A DNA stretch of 64,000 nt from Diphasiastrum complanatum (taxonomy: Eukaryota > Streptophyta > Lycopodiopsida > Lycopodiales > Lycopodiaceae). The translations under genes and the position numbers were made by a program. The number at the start of each line of letters is the position of its first letter. Positions within the stretch are counted from its first letter, which is position 1. The stretch is taken from the NCBI GenBank assembly GCA_029204225.1, contig CM055099.1, positions 67,759,084 through 67,823,083 of the forward strand, read 5' to 3'. Under the pieces are notes generated by a model that worked only from the letters and a program-made list of their open reading frames with translations, did not search any database and had not been told where the DNA came from. Below are positions 33,661 through 45,021 of this stretch, in pieces.

Positions 33661-34480
33661 TCAAATTTAATATCTCAAACGACTTGTATCTTGCCAGTTA
33701 CGGATACATAAACACAGTAGTATGATGAATGTAATTTGAATCCTACCAGAAATCTTGTTCTGTCTTTTCATCGAGTTTCTTTCTCAGCTTATCTGGTATG
33801 TGGATATATACTGCGCATCCAAATGTTCGAACATGTGCAAGATTTGGCCTCAACTTCCACCATATCTCATGAGGAGTTTTATCCGGTATTCAAGATTTCA
33901 GAATATGATTATGAAGATAATTTGATGTAGCCACATCTTCTGGCCACAACTGTTTTGGTGCTTTCACATGAGCCATCATACACCTCGTAGCTTCCATCAG
34001 TGTACGATTCCTTCGTTCAGCTATTCCATTGTGCTGAGGTGTGTAAGATGCAGTCTTTGTGTGCATAATACCATGATCAGTATAGTAAGCTTTGAATTCG
34101 TTGGAAATGTACTCACCTCCATGATCTGTGTGAATTTTCTTTAGCTATTGCATGTTTGCTTCTCAGCCCAATTCGTATACTCAACGAATTTCTCAAAAGC
34201 TTCAAATTTGGTACGAATAAAGTATACTACAGGGAACTTGATGAAGTCACCAATAAACATAATGAAGTACTTTACATCACCAAAAGACAATACTTCAAAT
34301 GGGCCAAAAATATCTGAATGCACAATTTCAAGTACCTTAGTTGCTTATTGAACATCCTTACTGAAAGGTGTTCTAGTCATCTTGCCTTTGAGACAGGATT
34401 CGCAAGTAGTTCGAATATCTCTACTTTTGATTTCGACTCCTTGAATTCTCTGACTTTTATTGGCTTGGTACAAGGCTTCC
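33660..34480 (-). pseudogene. copia integrase, decayed
   Basis: It contains HSDIFGPFEVLSFGDVKYF and a TxFIGDFIKF block (the usual FIDDYSRF with D changed), then scattered later motifs (FGCAVYIHIP). A frame of about 60 residues (34323-34141) is the best preserved piece. Stops are frequent. Confidence 0.75.
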
Positions 34481-34484
34481 ATGT

Positions 34485-35393
34485 TCATATGACATAGTCT
34501 TTTTGCCACAATACATCTGCTGATTCCTGAGTTTGATTGACTTTTTCAATTCTTGTTCGAATTTTCAAGTGATACAAATTTCCTTCTCTATTGCCTTTAG
34601 CAACCAGGTTATCAGAATCTTCCTCGAACAATTTACAAGAGTTCTTTGTTAAGGTTACTGACATGTCTGTATCGACTATCTTAGCTATAGATAGAAGATC
34701 TTTATCAAGAGTAGGGACATAGAGAACTTCCTCCAGTTTCTTATCTCCCTGATTCGTGTCTAGCCATAATACACCATTCGTGTCTAGCCATAATACACCA
34801 GTTCCATCAACCGCGTGTTTAGAACGGTTTCCAAGTATAATGAATCTAGAATCGTTCGTCTTCTTATACTCAGACAAAATTTGTTTCGATGAAACAAAAT
34901 GTGAGGTGGCTCCCGAATCAAGTACTACTTCTCCAATTGAATTAGATAAACAACATAGATCAGTACTAACATAAGCTGTTGAGTTCCTTGTTGCCCTGTC
35001 TTTTGCTGCTCTGGAGCATTCTGCTTTGTCTTCAACATAGTTTGAATATGAAGGTTTGCTTCGATTATGCTCCTTTTTATTTTTGGGATTCTGATAACAG
35101 TCTATTGCTGCATGACCCCGTTTATGACAATGAATGCATTCAATCTTTGGATCTAGCCAACACTTTTCTTTTGTGTGACATGATCTTCTGCATCTGTTGT
35201 AGATCTTCTTATCACCAGAATTTTTCTGTTGTTTTCCAAATTGTTGTTCATTAGGCTTAGAATCATTCTTCTTAGATGACTCCCTCTTAGACTTAGACTT
35301 CTTAGAAGATTTATTGAGTTGTGTGGAATGACCTGGGTAGAACTTGAAGAAAATAACTAAGCTTTTTTTCCATAGAAGTTGTATTTTCAACAC
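34485..35393 (-). pseudogene. copia nucleocapsid-protease ORF, 302 residues
   Basis: An open frame with a lysine-rich start, a degenerate first knuckle (YNRCRRSCHTKEKC) and an intact second knuckle (CIHCHKRGHAAIDC). The protease site is VVLDSGATSHF, followed by VDGTGVLWLDTN and LYVPTLDKDLLSIAKI. A 24 bp tandem duplication at 34752-34799 doubles GVLWLDTN in frame. The domain ends with YHLKIRTRIEKV, the approach to integrase. It is the same lineage as 3425-4620. Confidence 0.85.
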
Positions 35394-35430
35394 CAGAATT
35401 CTGCAAGGAAATAAATAGATCTTTAATCTT

Positions 35431-35790
35431 TCATACGAATGTGTTCAGGTCTTTGCCATCCCACTGTAGGTAAGGTAATTGGTTTTCCAAGAACATGATC
35501 TGATTACGAGATCGAGTCTCATTTCTGGTTTGCAATTCTTCCCATAAATCCTTTGCATTTGAAATTGATGTAAGATCTAGCATTATATTGTCATGCACTG
35601 AAGACCCAATAATTGCTATAGCTTTGTCATTTTTTAAACTCCATTCTTGAAGTTCTTTGCCAGGACTAGCTTTTGGCTTCTCCTCAATTGGTTCTACCCA
35701 TTTCCATAGACCTTCGCCCTTCAACAAGAGTGAAGTCTTTAATTTCCAAATCAAGTAGTTTGAATCTTATGGGTCCAATATTGTAGTGAT
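35431..35790 (-). pseudogene. copia gag
   Basis: The frame 35754-35431 reads LIWKLKTSLLLKGEGLWKWV, then LKNDKAIAIIGSSVHDNIML, AKDLWEELQTRNETRSRNQI and LQWDGKDLNTFV. This parallels the gag at 2705-3300 motif by motif. The initiator region to the right (to about 35820) is decayed. Confidence 0.85.
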
Positions 35791-35922
35791 CTTAGCCTGA
35801 ATATTGGTGATTGACGACATCTTTTAATTCTGAATAAGCTCTAGATAGTGGCTTACTGATGGATGTATGAAGAATGCTAAGAGGGATACGAAGATACCAC
35901 TGTATCACCTTTAATTCTATAT

Positions 35923-35934
35923 GCTCTAATACCA
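35923..35934 (-). promoter_or_regulatory. primer-binding site, one mismatch
   Basis: On the minus strand it reads tggtattagagc, the tRNA-iMet-type site with C to T at position 7. It lies just inside the 5' LTR. Confidence 0.85.
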
Positions 35935-35935
35935 C

Positions 35936-36357
35936 TATAAGAAAAATAGCAATCATTCTTCCACAGAGAACATGATGCAAGTTCAAATAAATCAAACTAA
36001 TATCAGTGTCTTCAATCGCGATTTAATCTGATCTATGTACTAATAGAGCATTATTTATTCTGACTAAATATGCATGCAAAAATTATATGCGAAAGTAAAA
36101 TACTATATGTGGAAGTATGAGACAACCCAAAACCATTTAGACAATAAGAAACGATTGATCAAAAATGAATTTTTATAAATTTGAATCTGATTCATCAATA
36201 TACATCTCGATGTTGTGTCTCTGATTGAGTTAGTTACAACGAGTAATGGATATGTATTTATATTGCTATAGGACAGGTCTTTTGGCCTTTTAATACTATT
36301 AATCTAGAAATCTAACTGTTTATGATGGTTGATATTCAAATAGATGCTCTATTTTCA
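35936..36357 (-). repeat. copia 5' LTR
   Basis: Partner of 32372-32831. Both share the cttccacagagaac, ttcaatcgcgattt and ggacaggtcttttggc stretches. Divergence is moderate, so the insertion is not recent. Confidence 0.88.
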
Positions 36358-36830
36358 GGCTCGAATAAATTCTGTTCGTGAATATTTCACGATAGTCTGT
36401 CTCCTCATTTCAGCTTCGTGTTTTGCAAATTGTTCGCGACACTTGTCTCTTTGTGACATTTTTGTCATTCGCAAATTGTTTGTGACAGATGACAATTCTT
36501 GAGCTTGAAGGAAGCTAGAATATTTTGCGAACTGTTTGAGATAGTTTTGCGATAGGTGAGCTTGAAGAACAATCCAGAAGATTTTGCGAATTGTTCATGA
36601 CATCTGAGGCTTGAACAAGAAACAGAAAATTTCGCGACAAGATTCTATTTGCGAATCTTTCGAACTTCAACAAGAAAGCCACAATCTTCCACAATAGACT
36701 GTTTCACGAATCTTTCACGAATCTTTTGAGTTGACTGCAAGACAAATTTCGCGAATCCTTCACAAAAATTTTTGAGTTGGTAACGAATAGAAAAGTTTCG
36801 AGTTCACGTTCATTTCTTTCTCATCCTTTG
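36358..36830 (-). pseudogene. copia pol 3' tail with TTCGCGAA-type repeats
   Basis: On the minus strand this region is a string of attcgcgaa, gttcgcaaa and ttcgtgaaa units that translate as KRFVKDS, ERFANR and FAKHEAEMRR, ending in a TGA that touches the LTR start. It corresponds to the C-terminal pol extension seen at 50020-50340 and at 1739-2000. It lies outside the 5' LTR of the neighbouring element, so it belongs to another copy or to an LTR longer than I drew. Confidence 0.6.
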
Positions 36831-36899
36831 TTAAATAAACTATGCTCTTTGTTGGTAGAATCAAGATCTGTCTGATCAGTTGTTCTACGCATCCTAGAG

Positions 36900-39000
36900 C
36901 TATTAATCTCACAATTTATTGAAGAAGTGTTAGACTCACAATCATGCATAAATCAGGAACCCTTAAAATAAATGAAAAACAATGTTTCTCCAACATGAAC
37001 CCAAGAGTGTAAATGCTCCAAAAGCACTTGAGAGTGGATAAAGCACTGTCATGCCTTCCATACCCATCCCTAGCTACTCGCTCTACTTCCTTCTTGCCAT
37101 TGTTGATCAAATCCATCAATGCTTGATTATTACCAAGATCCAAGATGAGGCACACACCAAGATCCTTCCAACACCTTGCAAATGAACACTCAATACTAGA
37201 AGTCACACATGTGATCGAATGCCATCTAAGGCCTCACTTGACAACATACACAATCAATAGCCTCACCAACATAAGACAAATGTACAAACACAAAGCTTGT
37301 TCTACATTTTCTCTCATCCCATCTAAAAGTAATATTGAGATTGGGAGCTAGATTCAAATATGTGCTACACATGTTGAAAAACTTGTTGCAAATCTGATCA
37401 CCATCATTGTTGGATACTTGAGTCTTGATGCTTTGGTCTATGATTCTTTCTTCATAATCACATACCAAAGATGTATTATGACATAACAAGGAAGCTAAAA
37501 TAGATTTGGCAACTTCTTTATGCAACCACAATAGACACAAACCTTCTCTAATGCTAATGGATCTTCCTAATTATAAGGCTGGTTGACATATCAAAATATC
37601 AGAGATAAAATCTTTCTTGACATCTTGATTCATTGCTTACTTGCCTTCTTGTTTGTGCATGGAGTTCTTCTACCTTGCTTGTGTTGCCATGTGTGCTTGA
37701 AGTAGACCCTCCCAAGTCACAATCCTGCTTGGTCAACTTTGAGAAAGCTCAATAAAATTTGCTACAACCTATTCTAGTGCCAACCTGAATTGTTTTTGTG
37801 CCTATTAGAGTTATTCAAACTCACAAAGAATATATTAGACAAGATCTAGAAGATTGAAATCAAACTATATGCTCAACATCAAATTGCAACTCACAAATGC
37901 TAGAATCTTGATCAATAGATAACCAAACTTCCAAGGATTGATATTCCCTCAAATGAAATGTTATAGACACATTTCATAAGATTTCTAAAAACATTTAAAC
38001 ACCTAATGAATAATTGAAATCTTATTCTAAATGATCTAGCTTTGAATATCAATGGAATTACTAGCAACTAAAGGCATGTAGTGAGGAGATGCTAACACTA
38101 CCAATTTCTAACAAACATAAACTTGAATGTTTAGGCCTTTATGTGTATTGAAAAACACACCAAATACACTTTTATGATTTTGGGCACTTGGCCTCAACGA
38201 CTCTTGGGCAATCTCTACCTCCCTCATTATTTTTTAGCCTTTAACTACTAACTATTGCAAATAGTGTCAAAGTCTCTTTTGTTGCTATCTATTTGATAAA
38301 ATAACAATGTGATCATTGGGTTGTACTTACACACATATGGTGCCAGATCTATCACACTTATTTCTTACTCTAGATAAATTCGATCTATATACATGGCAAT
38401 ATACTGCCAACCCCCAACAATAACATCAGCAGCCACCATCATATAAAAAACAATGCTTGTTTTGGCAATACAATGTGACTACTGATACTAAACTTTTTGT
38501 CTTTTTTGTAGCTATTTCCAATTTTGGGAACGTCTTTAAAATGACTTGCACACTTAATTGAAAATTACCTTGGCCTCCTACCAAAGTATTTCCACCTCCA
38601 AGCACACCAAATGCAAAATCTTGCACTTCTAGCGTTAATAATCCTTAAGTCTAGATTCTGGTTTGACTCCTCTTTGAAAAAAATGGAAACTCCTTCAAAA
38701 TGACCTGTATGAAAGTTTAATTTAGCCTTAAGAAAGCTTTGATAACCTGTTAACATTTTTCAACAAGAAGCATAAGCATCAAGCTTGATTCTACTCGAAG
38801 ACTACAAAATTTAATGAGCCACAATATCACATCATAGCTTCATTACATCACCAAAATCTTTAAGGTTATAGTCAAGATTTTCACAAGAGCTCTAGATATG
38901 ATCAACAACATGTTGATAACCTTTATTCATGTGCTCATACACATTACATAAGAAAGATCACAATACTAGCTCATCAAGCAATAAATTCCTCCTCTCTTAC
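36900..39000. other. no recognisable gene; some coding-like minus frames
   Basis: Minus frames at 37540-37226 and 37206-36916 look protein-like (for example AKSILASLLC and LMDLINNGKKEVERV) but match no family I know. A further pair at 38756-38426 is frame-shifted (KLNFHTGHFEGVSIF, then FGVLGGGNTLVGGQG). They could be remnants of one or two host genes or of mobile-element proteins. Confidence 0.4.
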
Positions 39001-39820
39001 TTTCCCTCCACAATACAACAAATGAAAAAGGCAATGAAACGAATACTCTCTCTATTCCAATAATGAAAATTAATGGGAAATTGAGTCCTATTTACATGAA
39101 GTATGGAGGGTGATTTTCCTCTATGAAAAGACTGTACTTTAGGACCATAAATGGATCTACAAAAGATCCACAAGAGTGATTGGATGCTTGCTTAACAATC
39201 TACCAAAAAACTAGTCATCAGAAAGTTGACCTAGATTGGCAATTTGACAAACAACAAGCATTAACAATCAAAAGTATTGATCAACATTGAAATCTGAGCC
39301 CACAGTGTGTGCTACAAGCTGTAGTACGACCTTCAAGCTGAGAAACAAGTATAATTTGATTTGGTTGCGTTTGGATCACAAAAACTCAGTGTACATAGTG
39401 GAGTAGCTTGAGATTGCCAATGAGCTCCAAAAATATTCTATCTTCTCACTATGGGAGCTTGGAATACAGAGCAAATTCGACTTCCTTTGTGAATTTGGGT
39501 GGAATTCTAGCATGTAATAAGGAAGTTAACTCAGCCTTTTTGCCCTAAAATAAAACCCTAGTTTATTTCCTAGAGACATGCTTGGTAGATAGCTTGTTGG
39601 TCAATTTTTCACCTTAAAACTAGGATTTAGCTCCTATAAACTAGGAATCACTACCAAAATGACATGACCAACCCTATGGACTTGACCTAGCCTACATTAG
39701 GAGTGGATTGCCACATGGAATCTTGTCTCACATGTGTGGAATCCACTATGTACAAAATTTACATTATACTACATGGTTTTTGGTCAAGTTAGATTCGCCA
39801 ATTTTTGGCAATTCTTCACA
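39000..39820 (-). repeat. copia 3' LTR (left end uncertain)
   Basis: On the minus strand a GAGGAGGAG polypurine tract (39821-39829) is followed directly by TGTGAAGAATTG, the expected LTR start. It lies downstream of a copia pol relic. The far end was not resolved. Confidence 0.5.
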
Positions 39821-39879
39821 CTCCTCCTCAAATTTAGCTTGATCTATTTACAACTCTCTTGATGGATGAATGAAAGCTT

Positions 39880-40570
39880 TTAGAAGTGTCTAAAAAGTCC
39901 AGCTACAAACAAGGAACTTTTGCTCCAATAGAGAATGATATCCATGAAGGATCTTTCACCACCGCTTAGAGGATCCCTTACAAGATGTTCCATTAATGTG
40001 TCTACATACATGTAGCACACTTCAAAACTAAACATCATGCCAAGCCATGGATTCCAAGGCATTTTGTGCACTTGAAGATACATCAATTAAAAAATTAAGT
40101 GCATACACAATGTTGCCAAAGGCAACTTGCCTTGCTTGGGCCACATGATTGAGCCTTGATGGCTCCATCTTGATACTCATGGTTCTTCTTGGAGTCCTCG
40201 GGTCTTGAGCTTGCTCCTCCACTTGACTTGACTCCAAACCATCAATGAACTAAATAAGGTGTTGATCCAAAGGTTCTTCTTCAAGTTTAAAAATCTTCCA
40301 CTCTTGAAAGATCACATTTCCACCATTGACAACTTCTTTGATGGAAAACAAGTAGATTCTACAATCTCTACTTGAAGAGCAATCTTTGGTCCTTACATTG
40401 GAATGATCATGCTCGAAGCATGTGGACCCAAAGATTTCCAATACAAATGATGTCTCATCCTTTATGACAATATTCAAACTATTACAAAAATAGTTATCCA
40501 ATGAAATTGCTTTATCAACAACAAATGGAGATTTGGAAGCATCAATTTTCATTGTCTTGTCATACAAAGG
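39880..40570 (-). pseudogene. copia integrase-RT linker and RT/RNase H scraps
   Basis: From 40567 down: a frame with the integrase C-part remains (FEHDHSNVRTKDCSSSRD, NVIFQEWKIFKLEEE), then QDPRTPRRTMSIKMEPSRLNH, which matches TPRRSTR linkers elsewhere. Near 39980 DTLMEHLVRDPLSGGERSF corresponds to the late RT/RNase H border. Most of RT is deleted between these parts, at about 40030. Confidence 0.7.
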
Positions 40571-40571
40571 A

Positions 40572-41760
40572 CTACATCATAGATATTAAAGATAAGCAAC
40601 AAGTCACTCCATTTCTACTAATACTATCCAAAAAGTATTCAAAGATAGTAGACTCTCCAATGCTCACCATCCTTGCAAGATGCACACTTGAATGGACAAT
40701 TTGCATGCAATTTGATGACCCGGCCATCGTCATTGAGGACTCCCTTGGAACTCTCATGCTTTGAGGCTGATCCTCAAGACCTTCCTCCTTTTTATGCTCC
40801 TCCTCAATGCAAGCGAGATCACACTTTGCCAAGATCTCCTCCTTTGCCAAGCTCATTCTTTCAAAAGCAACACTAGCTTCTGACTTAAACAATCTTCCAT
40901 GTTTAAATCCCTTTGCAATGCAAACATCATTCTTCAAGATGAAACAAACACCATGCTTAAAGTGGACATCCAAACCACTTTTTAAGATTAGACCAACACT
41001 AAGCATATTCTTGGTGATTCAAGGTACATAAAGGACATTTTCTAGATCCATGCATCTTGAGGATTCTAGACATAGAGAGATGGTGCCAACACCATCTATC
41101 CTACACTCTTAATCATTTGCAATATAGACAAACTTTTTAACATCATTGAGTGAGTCACGGTAAGATTGAGAAAAAGTCCTTTTCACAAGACATGTGGGAG
41201 CTAGCCCCACTGTCGATCCACCAATTGTCTTTTGAATTGCTATTGCTTGTTGGTGAGGATGTAGATGCCATCAAGAATACATCTACTTCATCCTCCTCCT
41301 CCCCCTTTGCAAGGTTTCCTTGTTTGTCCTCCTCCACTTGTGCTCTTAGCCTCTTGTAGCATTCAGATGCATAATGCCCCTTCTTTCCACAAAAGAGGCA
41401 TTTCTGCTTTGACTTGTCTTTTGAGCTTGATGTATCATCCTCTTCTTTGGCCTCCTTTGGATGCTTCTTCTTTCCATTGGTCTTCTTTTTGCCCTTGAAT
41501 GAGAAATTGGCTTTCTCATCCCCATTCTGCAAAGACAAGGAACTCATCCTAGATTTTGCATGGGGCATCCTACACTCTTCAGCCACTAATACACTGTGAA
41601 GTTTTTATATAGTTAGCAAAGTGTCTTGGATGGCAAAACTTTGGACCAAATTTGCAAAGTCATATCCTAGACCATTAAGAACAATTTGAACAAGCTCTCC
41701 ATCATGAATCTTCAAAAGATCCTATAACTGTATTTGCTTGTTGATTAGGTTGCTTGGCTG
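40572..41760 (-). pseudogene. copia gag tail, nucleocapsid and protease
   Basis: From 41760 down: GELVQIVLNGLGYDFANLV and a stop, then the ORF 41586-41155 with a lysine-rich segment, one intact zinc knuckle (CLFCGKKGHYASEC) and the protease site WWIDSGASSHMSC. After a stop at 41155 the protease continues in broken frames, then LSVGLILKSGLDVHF and an acidic stretch (41006-40572). The integrase core cannot be followed. It is related to 59829-63724. Confidence 0.8.
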
Positions 41761-41939
41761 CATTCTTTGCTTTGAGAATTCAGCAATCCTGGATCTCATG
41801 GTTATTGCATTTGCAATACCTGCAAAACATCTTCTTCTCCTATGAATGTGGATTCAATGATTGTTCTCGACTTTGAGTCTATTTCTGATTCGATGCAGAC
41901 TGCTTGGAGCTTTTTTGCTTTTGTTGTTTTCAGCCCTTC

Positions 41940-42560
41940 TTGACATATAGATCATGAGAGGGAGGTAGACAAAGTGTCTTGACTTCTTCGATTATCTTCT
42001 TGCAGCAACATAGTGATAACTCTGGTAAGAATTAAATCTGAGTTTGTCGTGATGATCATCACCCAGTTCTCATATATAGAGGGCTGACTTGAAAGCAATG
42101 TCATGATTGCATCTTGATCGTCCATGACTGATCCGACAGCAGCCATCTGTTGCAAGAGATTCTTAAACTAGTTAATATGATTCTAAAGAGAATCATTATT
42201 CGACATCTTGAGTGTGAAGAATTTCCTTCGAAGATGTAACTTAGTAGCTATGTCTCTCACTTCATATAGTGATCTCAGGATGTCCCAGAATTCTTTCAAA
42301 GTTTTAGCTTCAGCTATGTGTCCAATTTGAGTATTTGATATATTGAGGATAAGAAGCGTGAAAGCTTTACCATCCTTTGATTTCCATTTTCAGTCTTATG
42401 TGTCATCTTCAGGTTTCACTTCAATATCTGTAACAACATCTTGACTCATTGGCGATTAGAAGGTCTTCATCTTAAATTTCCATAAATGATAATTGGATCC
42501 ATTCAGCTTGTCTGTGATAAGACTGGCTTTACTTTGAGAACCCAACTAGAACTTTAGTCT
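41940..42560 (-). pseudogene. copia gag fragment, second lineage
   Basis: The minus-strand sequence has LNGSNYHLWKFKMKTF, then FTLLILNISNTQIGHI, LKEFWDILRSLYE and TKLHLRRKFFTLKMSN. A cleaner frame at 42155-41952 (AVGSVMDDQDAIMTLLSSQP) follows. It sits just 5' of another gag tail of a different lineage (41760), so two elements are fused here. Confidence 0.75.
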
Positions 42561-42659
42561 GACGACGTTAAGAGAGATAATGTGTTGTGCTACAATTGGA
42601 AATCAATTCTCTAATATCGAAACAAATTGATTCAAACTAAAGAATAATTTGATATCGCA

Positions 42660-42683
42660 GGGGGGGGGGGGGGGGGGGGGGGG
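42660..42683 (+). repeat. poly(G) run, 24 bases
   Basis: An uninterrupted run of 24 G. Such runs are rare in plant DNA and are also a known place for sequencing and assembly error. Confidence 0.95.
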
Positions 42684-43440
42684 TTTGAGGAGGAGTGATG
42701 AAATGTCACTTCTAACTTGCAGATTAAACATATTGATCTCATGGTTAATGTTCACATTTTGATCCCACATGTGTGGAGCTTGTTCGCACGTGTGAATGGA
42801 AGCCAAAAAAGTACTTGTATATAGTTGGATCAATCTACACAAGTGTGAACTAGTTTTTTGACTAGAATTTATGAAATCGCCATTTGGCATTATTTTCTTG
42901 TATGTAGCTACCACTTCCATGTGAATGAGTAAATGCTCCCAAATGTGAGATGTTGTTCACATGTGTGAAGCTGGCTATACTAGATAAGATATACATATTC
43001 TCCTAGATTTTATTTTTTAGGGAAGATTCCTATTTCCAAGGAGACTAGCAGTTGGATTCTAGCTAGTAGCATCAACCAACTTTGTTGTTTGGGAATAACT
43101 TGCTCCCATTGGTGGATCTAAATAAAGTGTATTTCTTATCATAAATGCAAGTTGATTGGTGGGTGATTCCCTAGCTACTTTGTATCAACAAGTCATATGG
43201 TCATTCATTACTACACAGATTGAAAAGTCTGACTCTACAAATTTGACATTTGTTTTTGTGCATCTTCTATTGTGCCTAGATCTATATTTAGGATTATTTT
43301 GGATCTTAAATTTTCATAAACACTGCCATCACATTTTGTGAGGGTGCCAAAGAATTCAAATAAGGCAAATTTTATTCAAGTCCAATTGGTTTGGGCTCTT
43401 ATATTCAATGGCACTTTGTAGTCTAAAGTGTAATTCAATT
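42684..43440. other. no gene seen
   Basis: AT-rich sequence. No ORF with a recognisable signature. Confidence 0.45.
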
Positions 43441-43450
43441 ATCCAGACTA

Positions 43451-43774
43451 ATGAGTGATTCAATTATCCATACTTATGGTAATGGTCACTTTAATCATCC
43501 AGACTTGTCCATTACCATCATTCATAAAATAATAGCTAAATTTGATAATAGTTTTCTCAAGATTCTCTATTTGCAACTTGATAGTATTGGTCATGAAAAC
43601 AAAAATCAGATTGTGTTGGCATATTTGTCGATGTTGGTTGCTTTGAAAATTTTCAATAAAATCAAAATAGGATTCTTATTAGTGGGTCACACTCATGTTC
43701 ATATTGACCAAATGTTTAGCAACTTTTTCAGAAAGCTAAGATGCAAAAAAGGCTTTTCTTTACCAATATTATAG
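43451..43774 (+). pseudogene. DUF7869-like transposon protein fragment
   Basis: A 107-residue frame with the ordered motifs YLQLDSIGHENKNQ, LAYLSMLVALKIF and GFLLVGHTHVHIDQMFSNF. A QLD-(x)n-NKN, a hydrophobic helix, then GF.MVGHTH..ID..F is, from general knowledge, the hallmark of the DUF7869 family seen in repetitive, transposon-like genes of plants and animals. The D, N and HTH..D positions look like a metal-binding site, which is an inference. Neither end is complete: no start context, and the frame ends soon after the motif. Confidence 0.5.
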
Positions 43775-44050
43775 AGTATTATTGAGGAGTCCTACACCCC
43801 TAAATCAAATGTGTTATTATTATGATGCACATTTGATTTTAGATATTACATCAAAATGTTTGAACAACACTACATACACAATTAACGATGTCAATTTTTA
43901 GCATCAATTCAAAATTAAAACACATTTATTAGATCCAAGCTGGGTATTGTACAGACTATATTGCTCAGACATGTGTGGGATCATCAAACTTTGTTTGGTT
44001 GGTTCTGTCTACGCACTAAGTAAATTTTTCTCTAATCCTGGCATGCAACA

Positions 44051-44460
44051 TTGGTAGATGGCGAAACGAATCTTGCAATATCTGAGAGGCACCCACAACT
44101 TGTGTTGATCTACGAAAGCAAATATGATTTTATCCCACAACACTACATCAATGCAAGTTGGGCTAGTTGTAAAGACGACAAGAAGTCGACAACTGGTGGA
44201 TGCTCAATGCTATGTGGAGTTGTGATCAGCTGGACCTGCAATAAGCAAACATTGGTAGCTCAGTCTTCATGTGAAACCGAATATGTGGTAGCTTCAAAGG
44301 TGGCAAATGAGGTAATGTGGTTGAAGATGATGATTGAAGAAATTGGCATACCATATCCAGAACCATGCATCATGAAGATGGATTCTTAGAGTGCTATTTC
44401 TCTGAAATGGGATATGGACAAACGAATCGTTAATTGATTCGAATTATCAAACTCGAAACT
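44051..44460 (+). pseudogene. copia RNase H fragment
   Basis: The frame encodes the RNase H core: NASWASCKDDKKSTTGGCSM (with the D-to-N change at the usual SDxDWA position), VVISWTCNKQTLVAQSSCETEY and ANEVMWLKMMIEEIGI. Upstream bases from about 44015 keep traces of the preceding helix with a frameshift. The frame ends at 44389 and homology stops just before the LTR at 44483. No other part of this pol is present. Confidence 0.85.
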
Positions 44461-44482
44461 TAGCAGTCATGAGGCATAAAAC

Positions 44483-44822
44483 TGTAACGCTCAATCGTAG
44501 GCAACGTTACAAGAGAAGACATGTAGTTAGCTGATAGTTTAATGTAAACCTCTCTTGTAATGATTAGCTAAATTATCTTCTAATTTTCCTTAGATGAATT
44601 TAAGTATAGAACAGAAATCAAAAGATAGATAGATTGAATGAGACAAAAATTCTGAGAGATAGAAACTTAAGAGGAGCGTCAAGCCATTATTTTGCGTTGC
44701 ACTGTCAACTCACTCTAAGAGAAGGTCTTTGCGTTGTATATATTCCTGATTTATTGCTGCATTGTAGCATATCTAGTTCCTACAATTGTGCAAAACCAAG
44801 ACACACCACACGATTAGCATCA
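44483..44822 (+). repeat. copia LTR between RNase H and primer site
   Basis: It runs from TGTAACGCTC to a terminal CA that touches tggtatcagag. RNase H lies immediately to its left, as for a 3' LTR, while a primer site lies to its right, as for a 5' LTR. A tgtatatatt TATA-like element is at about 44738. Confidence 0.7.
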
Positions 44823-44833
44823 TGGTATCAGAG
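44823..44833 (+). promoter_or_regulatory. primer-binding site (tRNA-iMet)
   Basis: The sequence tggtatcagag directly follows the LTR terminal CA. No gag follows; the element is cut off within about 200 bases. Confidence 0.8.
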
Positions 44834-45021
44834 TAGGTTCATTAGATACAACATGCCAACTACTGCATATGGAAGTTCAAAATAAAGACACTTCTAAAAG
44901 GCGAGGTGATATGGTCAGTGACCGATCTTACAGAGCCAAAACCTCCAAAGTGAGATCCAAGGAGGGCAGAATGGATAAGGAAGGTTGAGCGCGCAATAAT
45001 GATCATCTTATCCTCCATAAC

